A DNA stretch of 21,050 nucleotides. Source: JALVDI01 sp039186435 (GTDB taxonomy: Bacteria; Myxococcota_A; Polyangia; Polyangiales; Houyiibacteriaceae). A program made the translations under genes and the position numbers. A model generated the notes under the pieces. It was not told where the DNA came from, did no database searches, and worked only from the letters and a program-made list of their open reading frames with translations. The first letter of the stretch is position 1, and every line of letters begins with the position of its first letter. Positions 7,801 to 14,900 of this stretch are shown here, in pieces. Location: assembly GCA_039186435.1 (NCBI GenBank), contig JBCDAA010000132.1, forward strand, positions 1 to 21,050. The letters run 5' to 3'.

Positions 7801-10640
7801 GGAATCATGTCCCCGTCGAAGTCGCGGCACATCGCCGGCATCGGGCACTCCGCCGAAGTGGGAATGCCGTCGCCGTCGTCGTCCATGTCGCGGAAGTCCG
7901 GCCGCGCGCTGCCGCCGGTGTCCTGGGTCGGCGCCGCGGTACCTCCATCGTCCGGATCGAACGCGTCGTCGAGACCGTCCATGTCCGTATCGGTCCCGGA
8001 GGGCATCGCGTCGGGCACACCGTCTCGGTCCGCGTCGTGGCCCTCGATGAGGTCGGCGACGCCATCGTTGTCGCTGTCGGTATCGAGGTAGTCCGCGAGC
8101 GCGTCGCCGTCCGTGTTGGTCGTTCCTTCGACGCTCGTGAGAATCCCGTCGCCGTCGTCGTCCACGTCCAGGAAGTCCGGACGCATGTCCATGTCGGTGT
8201 CCTGGCAGGTCACCATGACGACGGGGCACTCTTCGTCGTCGTCGACGCCGTCCCCGTCGCTATCGGTGTCGAGGTAGTTCGGCGTTCCATCGCCGTCGGT
8301 GTCCTCGGTCCCGTCGATGGTCGTGGGAATGCCGTCGCCATCGTCGTCGTCGTCGCGCCAGTCGGGAGGGGCAACTCCGTCGCGGTTGGGAAGCGGCGCG
8401 GCCGTTCCGCCGGAGGAAGGATCGAAGGTGTCGTCGAGGCCGTCGCCGTCGCTGTCGCTTCCGGAAGCGGTTCGGTCCGCCACGCCATCCGCGTTCGCGT
8501 CGTGACCTTCGATGGCGTCGTCCACGCCGTCGTCGTCCGCGTCGGTGTCCAGGTAGTCCGGGCCGTCCGCGGCGTCGGTGTTGGGCACCGGCAGTCCGCT
8601 TCCGTCGGCGACGTTCACGAGACCGTCGCCGTCCGAGTCGGCAAGCTGGTCGAGAATCCCGTCGCCATCCGCGTCGACGCCATCCGCCTCGACCGCATCG
8701 GTGATTCCGTCCCCGTCGCTGTCTACATCGAGGAAGTCGTCGCGGGTGTCGCTATCAAAATCGGGAGGATCGGTGGTGGAGGTCGCGATCGCCGGGTTTG
8801 CAGCCGCGGTGTCCACCGCATCGATCACGCCGTCCCGGTCGGTGTCGGTAAGGTCGTCAGGAAGGCCGTCGTCGTCGCCGTCGAGAATCGCGGTTCCGGC
8901 CTCCAACACGTCGGGCAGACCGTCGCCGTCTGCATCGAGGTCGAAATGGTTCGGAACGCCGTCGCCGTCGAGGTCGTAGCGGTCGTCGATGCCGTTGCCG
9001 TTGGCGTCTTCGAAGCCAGCCGCGGTCGGATCGCGGAAGTCCGGAATCTCGTTTCCGTTCGCGTCTGCATCCGGGTCGAGAGAGAGCTCGACCGTGTCGA
9101 GAATGCCGTCGTTGTCGTCATCGGGATCGTCCGCGTCTCGAAGACCGTCGTTGTCCTGATCGGGATCGGGGCAGATGCTCGAAATCGGCGGGGTGGCGAT
9201 CTGCTGAAAGCCGCCGCTTCCGCCCGTACCGCTTCCGCCCGGACCGGTTCCGCCTGCGCCACCGTCGACGTCGGGCGTGACCGCAAGGGATCCCGTGGGC
9301 GTGGCGAGGATGACGAAGCCGCCGCCGCCGCCGCCGCCACCGCCGTCTGCGGTTTGCGCCGTATCGGAGCCATCCCCCCCAAGGGCCTCGATGGTGAGGG
9401 TGGGAAGTGCCGTCGTTTCGGTCTGCACGAAAACGGTGCCTCCACCGCCACCGCCGCCGCCGCCCTCCTGGGGCTGAAGCGTACCGTCGTCGCCGTTCGC
9501 GCGAACAATGCCCGTGCCGGTCAACGTGGTCGCACGGAGGTAGATGATGCCGCCGCCCGCCTGGCCGCTAACGGCCGCCACGAGGGCAGGATCGTCGAGG
9601 GTTCCCGAGCCGCCGCCGCCGCCGAAGAGAATGCGGTCAACGTCCTGGTAGCCGATTCCGCCCCGGGGTCGCGCATCCGTCGAACCGGCGCCCGCGCCCG
9701 GACCGATCGCGCCCTGACCACCAGGGCCGCCGCCGCCGCCGCCGCCGCCGCCGGAGTCGATCGTCGCCGCCTCGCGCGTACCGCCCGCGTTGCCGGGAGC
9801 GCCCTGGGCGTTCGTGGAGCCAAAGATCGCGTTCGGCCCGACCACAACGCCCGCGGTCCCGCTGTAGAGGCGGCTCGGCGAACCGCTAATGCCTTCGCCC
9901 TTCACGCCGTCTTGCGGGTCGTCCGCTTCCGTTCCGGGCATGCCCGCGGGAATCACCGGCGTGCCCCCGCGGAAACCAAGTCCGGTCGCGTCGATCGTGC
10001 CACGCACGTTGAGGGTGCCGGCGACATCGACGATCACCACGCCGCCGGTGCGTCCGTTCCACGGCGCTGCGGTCAGCGTTCCGGCCGGCGCGATCGTGAG
10101 GTTAAGAAACTGCGGAACGCGAATGACCTGGTAGCGACGGAAACCCTGCCCCGTTCCATCTCCGTCATCGACGATCGCGTCGTGGGAGACGTACATATTC
10201 TGAGTCGGATCCCGAAGCGGAAGCACGCCCCCCGCAACAGGTCCCGCCGCAATGTTGAACTCGTAGAGACCCGCCAGGAAGCTCGCCTCGTCGAGGACGC
10301 CTTGGCGATCATCGCCCATCGGTCCATCGCCGTAGTCACCGTCTTCGGTGCCTTCCCCGCCCGTGTCGATCTGCGCGCCTTGAATTTGGACCAGCAACAC
10401 GAGGTCGCCTTCGGCAATGCGCGGACCCCCGACTCGCGCGCCGTCGTCCACGGGAATGGAGCGGCTGTCCGCGGGGACCATCGTCAATCCGCCTTCGGGC
10501 CCGGGATAGTAGGTGTTGAGCGTCTGGGTCGTGCCCACGGTCCGGTTGACTCCGGACCCTCCGCAAGAAGCCTGCGCCTCGAGCAGGGACGGTGACGCGG
10601 CAAACGTAAGAAAGGCGGCAAACGCCACAAGACAACGCAT
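4827..10640 (-). CDS. Giant secreted TSP3-repeat surface protein with MYXO-CTERM-like tail
   Basis: The protein is 1937 aa. The signal peptide is about residues 1-24 (A-Q-A cleavage site). An N-terminal domain (about 25-300) contains L-N-T-Y-Y-P-G and G-D-L-V-L-L-V-Q-I-Q-G-A motifs, a pattern I associate with large secreted proteins but cannot name as a domain. Residues about 300-480 are Gly-rich with four oligo-Gly runs between strand-like segments. Residues about 490-1890 are nearly continuous TSP3 repeats (D-x-D-x-D-G-x-x-D), expected to bind many Ca2+ ions. The tail has a Cys (A-L-C-S), a short linker, a hydrophobic helix W-L-L-L-L-L-A-A-V-G-F and five Arg, matching the MYXO-CTERM sorting-signal layout. 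That predicts surface attachment after myxosortase processing. The ATG at 10638-10640 follows GGAGGG; a GTG six codons upstream is less likely. It is probably an adhesin, stalk or matrix protein; its partner is unknown. Confidence 0.92.
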   Translation of the reverse strand: MRCLVAFAAFLTFAASPSLLEAQASCGGSGVNRTVGTTQTLNTYYPGPEGGLTMVPADSRSIPVDDGARVGGPRIAEGDLVLLVQIQGAQIDTGGEGTEDGDYGDGPMGDDRQGVLDEASFLAGLYEFNIAAGPVAGGVLPLRDPTQNMYVSHDAIVDDGDGTGQGFRRYQVIRVPQFLNLTIAPAGTLTAAPWNGRTGGVVIVDVAGTLNVRGTIDATGLGFRGGTPVIPAGMPGTEADDPQDGVKGEGISGSPSRLYSGTAGVVVGPNAIFGSTNAQGAPGNAGGTREAATIDSGGGGGGGGGPGGQGAIGPGAGAGSTDARPRGGIGYQDVDRILFGGGGGSGTLDDPALVAAVSGQAGGGIIYLRATTLTGTGIVRANGDDGTLQPQEGGGGGGGGGTVFVQTETTALPTLTIEALGGDGSDTAQTADGGGGGGGGGFVILATPTGSLAVTPDVDGGAGGTGPGGSGTGGSGGFQQIATPPISSICPDPDQDNDGLRDADDPDDDNDGILDTVELSLDPDADANGNEIPDFRDPTAAGFEDANGNGIDDRYDLDGDGVPNHFDLDADGDGLPDVLEAGTAILDGDDDGLPDDLTDTDRDGVIDAVDTAAANPAIATSTTDPPDFDSDTRDDFLDVDSDGDGITDAVEADGVDADGDGILDQLADSDGDGLVNVADGSGLPVPNTDAADGPDYLDTDADDDGVDDAIEGHDANADGVADRTASGSDSDGDGLDDTFDPSSGGTAAPLPNRDGVAPPDWRDDDDDGDGIPTTIDGTEDTDGDGTPNYLDTDSDGDGVDDDEECPVVMVTCQDTDMDMRPDFLDVDDDGDGILTSVEGTTNTDGDALADYLDTDSDNDGVADLIEGHDADRDGVPDAMPSGTDTDMDGLDDAFDPDDGGTAAPTQDTGGSARPDFRDMDDDGDGIPTSAECPMPAMCRDFDGDMIPDYLDLDSDGDGILDSIELLQDPDGDGPAYIDLDSDGDGVPDSTEGHDQDGDGTPDLTPGGADLNGDGLDDNFLAAPAPANNDGDPIPDYLDVDDDGDGVPTATEFPLGDTDGTEGPNYLDDEDDGDGIPTAVECSDGASCEDTDRDATPDYLDLDSDEDSLADAEECPAQPCLNTDGDLLPNFRDADDDGDGIDTAREIADQGMFGTPDGDADDAWLDEESDGDGVPDRSEGTVDTDGDGIPAYLDPDEAPVDTDGDGIPDTVECGGDPADGCPDTDGDGMPDFMDPDDDGDGVPTSEECSGFEACEDTDEDGRPDWRDIDDDNDGIPTLEEPAIDFDGDMIRNFRDPDDDGDGIPTLVEANDADADGVADVTPLSMDSDMDGLDDAFDTDSGGTAPAEPNFDGDSQPDYLDLDSDADGILDSIECGGMICSNVDGDDAPDYLDDDADGDGVVDLIEGHDANMDGVADRDPAGADDDSDGLDNAFDPDSGGTAAPLQDTDGFDPPDWRDTDDDGDGIDTATEIADVAMHGEDDDGTPAYLDTDSDADGAPDLVEGRIDTDGDTVPAYLDPDESPVDTDGDTIPDVVECGGDPADGCPDTDEDGMPDFMDPDDDNDGLLTRDERPEGDRDTDEDGTPDHLDPDDDGDSIPTADEFGPGGPEAPRDSDVDGTPDFLDPDDDNDGIPTLTEVNDTNDLGDNDPDGDGLPAWLDVDADGDDAMDSMECPDATACPDSDGDGTPDYLDADSSPMDTDMDGVPDSVECPGATDCPDTDGDGTPDFMDPDDDGDGVPTRDELGDGGTPRDTDGNGTPDYLDPDDDGDGVPTADELGDGGADDPRDTDGDGTVDFLDVDDDGDTIPTADELGEGDPIDTDGDGMVNYLDPDDDNDGILTATEVADGNALSGAPNSDVDGDGDPNWLDTDADGDGMLDMDEGRDDDDGDGDPNYLDATPGGSLTGGFSGGALCSASSNGRDGAWLLLLLAAVGFRRRRR

Positions 10641-10643
10641 GAA

Positions 10644-10649
10644 CCCTCC
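10644..10649 (-). promoter_or_regulatory. Ribosome binding site (GGAGGG) for the giant TSP3 gene
   Basis: GGAGGG on the minus strand lies 3 nt before the ATG at 10638-10640. It favours that start over the in-frame GTG at 10656-10658, which would place this sequence inside the coding region. The spacing is short but usable. Confidence 0.6.
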
Positions 10650-10748
10650 GGGCTCCACCCTACCCGGGTGAGCTGTGGGGCGTAACCTGCGTCAAGAAAT
10701 CCGCCTGCGCAAGAAAATTACTACGAAAGCGAAAAAGCGGCGATCGAG

Positions 10749-11414
10749 TCACCAATTTGGAGGAAGCACAACCGCGGTTGCGATCAGCCCATCCCGCCGC
10801 ACCCAGCGCCCTTGCAGCTGATCCCCCACGCGAAAGCAACTCTGCACATCTCGAGCAAATACGGCTTGGAACCGATTGTCGCGGAGGGTCACGCGCATGG
10901 CGTGAAAGCCGAGGAAGGTGGCGCTCACCCCGTACTGCGCTTTGTAGGCGGCCTCTTTCGCGCTGAAGAGCACCTTTCCAAGCCAACCTCGATCCTCCCC
11001 CGATTGGGTGAGGAGCCACTCCTGCTCTTCCGGCGTGCAGATGGTGTCCCAGAGGTTTTCCTTGAGAGGCAGATCTCGCTCGACGTCCAGGCCGATTCCC
11101 GCGTGCTCACGTTGGCGAGCTGCGGCGGCGGCACACCAGAAGTGCGTGTGGGTAATGCTGCCAACGAAGCCGTCAGGCCATTGCGGCGCTCGCTCCGCGT
11201 CGTTGACGAGCACCAGATCATCCACCCCGAGCTCGCGAAAGACCTCCCGCGCCAGGGTGCGTCCCGCCGTGTACTCGCGTTTCCGTTTGTCGACCGCGCG
11301 GCGCACGAGCGCGGCCTCCTCGTTGTGAAGCGTCGAGAGATCCGCAGAAAACCTACGCGGGTCCGCTTCGCGTAGGACCACGGTGGGAGGCAGGAGTGAC
11401 TCGAAGAGCTTCAC
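10749..11414 (-). CDS. 4'-phosphopantetheinyl transferase (EntD/Sfp superfamily)
   Basis: This 221-aa enzyme is predicted to move 4'-phosphopantetheine from CoA to the conserved Ser of carrier proteins. Motifs in order: G-S-I-T-H-T at 85-90 with W-C-A-A-A just after (EntD-type core), G-I-G-L-D-V-E at 106-112 (Asp110 and Glu112 bind Mg2+), and F-S-A-K-E-A-A-Y-K at 150-158 (the W/F-S-x-K-E-x-x-x-K signature). The length is typical of the EntD group. The GTG start at 11412-11414 overlaps the TGA of the upstream DUF2378-like gene as GTGA, so translation is probably coupled. The long upstream extension of this frame reads through that gene and looks non-coding. Being the last gene of the NRPS operon, it most likely activates Ser1443 of the NRPS carrier domain. 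Confidence 0.93.
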   Translation of the reverse strand: MKLFESLLPPTVVLREADPRRFSADLSTLHNEEAALVRRAVDKRKREYTAGRTLAREVFRELGVDDLVLVNDAERAPQWPDGFVGSITHTHFWCAAAAARQREHAGIGLDVERDLPLKENLWDTICTPEEQEWLLTQSGEDRGWLGKVLFSAKEAAYKAQYGVSATFLGFHAMRVTLRDNRFQAVFARDVQSCFRVGDQLQGRWVRRDGLIATAVVLPPNW

Positions 11415-11992
11415 TGCGCAGGACGCGGCGGAATGCTCGGCCGCCCTTGGTAGCTCACGCAGAAACGGTAGTGGTCGTCGTTGTCGCTGCCGCCTTCGAG
11501 CGGCGCAACCTCGACTCGGTGCGCGCCGGCAGCTTCGAGGAGACCCACGACACCGCCTTCGACCATTTGCCAGGTCAGCCGCGAAAACCCAGGGCAGCGG
11601 TAGCTCATCACCGCGCGGTTCCCGGACTCGTCGATCTCGAGCTCCAAGGTCGAACCCTGAAACTCGTCCTGAAGCACCCGCGGAAGCTGCTGAATCACCG
11701 ACCACATGCTCTTCAGATGAAGGCCAAGGCCCGTCGCGTCGCGAACCGCTCGCGGAGTGGTGTCATGCCCGAGCTCCCACAGCGCCTCGGGATCGTCGGC
11801 AGCTGCGGCGAGCGCCTCGTGAAACGAGTTGAGCCACACGACCGGATAGAGCCCGCCCTCAACGACCGCAGATCGCAACGCGTTGGCGACGCCTTTGGAG
11901 CAACGACCGAGCGCATCCTCGAGAACCTCAAGGCCAAAGCGCTCCTCGGTGTAGTTGAGATGTCTCCGTAGGACGTGACCGCGAACCTGCAC
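11411..11992 (-). CDS. DUF2378 (TIGR02265)-like protein
   Basis: This 193-aa soluble protein has no signal peptide or membrane segment. Its pattern resembles the myxobacterial paralogous family TIGR02265/DUF2378: an opening V-R-G-H-V-L, a mid-region L-Y-P-V-V-W-L-N (family: W-Y-P), then L-W-E-L-G-H-D-T-T-P-R-A-V, a Trp near residue 97 and a C-terminal half containing C-P-G-F-S-R-L and strand-rich sequence ending near H-Y-R-F-C-V-S-Y. The family has no established biochemical function. The GTG start at 11990-11992 lies 1 nt after the NRPS TGA, and its stop overlaps the PPTase start, so the three genes form a coupled block. That tie is unusual for this family and suggests a role with the synthetase or its regulation. 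The family call is by pattern only; the gene itself is secure. Confidence 0.7.
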   Translation of the reverse strand: MQVRGHVLRRHLNYTEERFGLEVLEDALGRCSKGVANALRSAVVEGGLYPVVWLNSFHEALAAAADDPEALWELGHDTTPRAVRDATGLGLHLKSMWSVIQQLPRVLQDEFQGSTLELEIDESGNRAVMSYRCPGFSRLTWQMVEGGVVGLLEAAGAHRVEVAPLEGGSDNDDHYRFCVSYQGRPSIPPRPAQ

Positions 11993-11993
11993 T

Positions 11994-14900
11994 TCAACCT
12001 CGTCGACGACGACGCATCATCTCACGACGCTTCGCCGCGCGCTCGGCGGTCTTGCTCAGCTGACTCTCGCCGCTCTTCCCTCCGCCGAGGTGATCGGCGA
12101 GCGCGCCGAGCGTCGGAAAGCGAAAAATATCGGTGATCGCAAGGGTCGACGCACCGAGCGCGGACTTGAGTTCACGGTGAACCTGCACTGCAAGAAGCGA
12201 GTGCCCCCCGAGCTCGAAAAAGTTGTCGCGCGTTCCCACCTGCCGAACGCCGAGAACCTTCTTCCAGATCTCGGCAATACGCTCTTGGGTCTCGTTTTCC
12301 GGCGCAACGAACTCCACGGAGGCGCGCCCCATCACCTCGTCAGGCCGCGGCAGCTTCTTGCGATCCACCTTCGCGTTCGGCGTGAGCGGAAACGAGTCGA
12401 GGACGACAAAATGCGACGGGACCATGTACTCGGGAAGCGCAGCCGAAAGCTCGACGCGCGCGGCATCCGTGTCGAACTCGCTTCGAACCGTCAGATACGC
12501 AACGAGACGCTTGTCCCCCGGCGCGTCTTCCCGCGCCACTACAACAGCCTCGCGAACGCTCGCGAGCTCGTGCAAACGCGACTCGATCTCGCCGAGCTCG
12601 ATGCGATAGCCGCGAAGCTTCACCTGATGATCCACACGCCCGAGGAAGTCGATCGTTCCGTCCGAACGCCAGCGAACGAGATCGCCGGTGCGGTACATGC
12701 GGTGCTCGCCTCCCCGGAAGGGATCGGGCAGAAAGCGCTCCTTGGTGAGCTCGTCGCGATAGAGGTACCCGCGGGTGACCCCATCACCGCCGATGTAGAG
12801 CTCGCCCGGAACGCCCACCGGAACCGGCTGACGGTGGGCATCAAGAACGTAGAGCTGCGTGTTCGCGATCGGCGTTCCGATCGGTGTGATCCCTTCGCCG
12901 GGAGCGGCCTCCTGCGTCGACGACCAAATCGTGGTCTCCGTCGGGCCGTACATATTTTCGATTCGCGCCTGCGTCAGACCGCGAACTTCGGCCACCAGCG
13001 CGCCCGGAAGCGCCTCCCCGCCGATCAAGAAGCAATCGAGGGTGTTGAGGGAAGCACGCGCGCGGTCGTCGAGAGTGAGAAGGCGCGCCATCGAAGGCGT
13101 GCACTGGAGGTGCGTCACCTTTTCGCGCTCGAGCTGCGCAGGTACGGAATAATCCTCGGTGGGAGCGTCGGCCGCAGGCTGACTCGTTCGGCGAATTACT
13201 TCCCCGACGCGCTTCATGCTCTCGAGAACAACCGGCGTCTGAATCCCGTAGTCGATGAGGCATGCGACCTCGTCGATGCCGACGGCCTTGAGCTGATTCA
13301 CGCGCTGGACCGCATCGTCCACGGTGCCGAAGAGCCCGCTGTCGTCGAAGTAGCGCGTAAACGCGAACTCCAAAATGGCGTCCATCTCTTCCTCGTTGAG
13401 GGAGCTGAGGTCGAGCTGAAACGGGTTGCTGACGCCCTCCGGCTTCTTGAACGCCGGAAACGCCCAGGCGTATTGCTTGATGAGCCCCGCCGCGCTGCGG
13501 AGGTAGTCCTTCATGGGCTCGCGCGCGACCTCCCGGGCCTCTTCTCGCGTCGGCGCGAGATAGGTGTGAAGCATCAACGTGACCTTGAACTTCGCCGGAT
13601 CGTGACCGTGTTTGCGAAGCGCGTCGCGGTAGATGCGAATCTTGTCCGCGACTTCCTCGATGGACTGCCCCAAAAGGTGCGTGAGCACGTGGGCGCCGAT
13701 CTCGCCCGCTTTTTCGTAGGTCGCCGGGTTGCCCGCGGTCGTAACCCACACCTGAAGTTCCTTCGAGACCGGGCGCGGCTGCGACACGACCGCGTGCATT
13801 TCGCCGTTCTCTTTCGGGAACTCGACCGCCTCGCCGCGCCACAGCCGGCGCACCGTTTCGATCGACGCGAAAAGCGCGGGCTTGTTCTTCGGCGGCGTGT
13901 TCTCGGGCCGAAGCACGAAATCATCCGGCTGCCAGCCTGACGCGAAGGCGAGCCCCGTACGTCCCCCGGTGAGGTTGTCGATCACGGCCCACTCTTCAGC
14001 GATGCGCGCGGGGTGATGGAGCGGCGACACGCAGCTGCCGGCGCGAACATCGAGGTTCTTCGTCACTGCAGCAACGGCAGCTCCAGTAACCGCTGGGTTG
14101 GGATAGGGACCACCGAACGCATGGAAGTGACGCTCCGGTGTCCACAGCGACGTGAACCCGAGACGGTCGCCAAGCTTCGCGCCCTCGAGGAGAAGCTCGT
14201 ACTTCTTGGGGCCTTGGCCGTCGTCGTTGCCCCAGTAGAAGATGCCAAAGCCCATCGGACGACCGCTGGCCTCGGCGCCCTGAACGCGTTCGCGCTCCCG
14301 ATGCACCACCACCTTGAAGCCGCGCGCGAGCGTCCAAAAGAGTTCCAGAACACTGATGTCGAAGCTCAGTGAGGTAACGGCCAGCCACACGCCTTGCGCC
14401 GACTTGGGCGACGGAACCCGATCGTCCATGCCCGCGAAGAAGTTCGCGACGTTTCGGTGCTCGATCATCACGCCTTTGGGACGGCCGGTCGAACCCGACG
14501 TGTAGATCACATACGCCAGGTTGTGCGGCGCGACCTCTGCAGAGACCCGTTCCGGCGGAGCGGCGGCGACTCGCTGATCGGTGTCGATCACGAGCACTTC
14601 CGCGCTGGTGTGCAGCCGCGCCTGCGCCTCCGCATTCGACACCACGATCTTGGCGCGGCTGTCCTCGAGGTAGAGGCTGATGCGATCTTCGGGGTAGTCC
14701 GGATCGAGAGGCAGGTACGCGCCACCGGCCTTGAGGATGCCGTAGGCACCGATCAGAAGATCCAGGCTGCGATAGCAGTAGAGGCCGACAAGATCGTCCG
14801 CTTGAACACCCCGCCCGCGAAGCACATGGGCCACGCGATTCGCCGCCTCATCGAGCTCGCGGTAGGTGAGCGACTTGCCCTCGCAGACGACTGCGACCGC

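Noticed and set aside
4704..10595. Two very long open frames (about 976 and 977 codons) on the plus strand opposite the giant TSP3 gene
   Set aside because: They are the reverse complement of GAC-GGC-GAC-type repeats, giving Val/Ala/Arg-rich sequence without stops. The minus strand has the signal peptide, ribosome binding site, TSP3 pattern and MYXO-CTERM tail.
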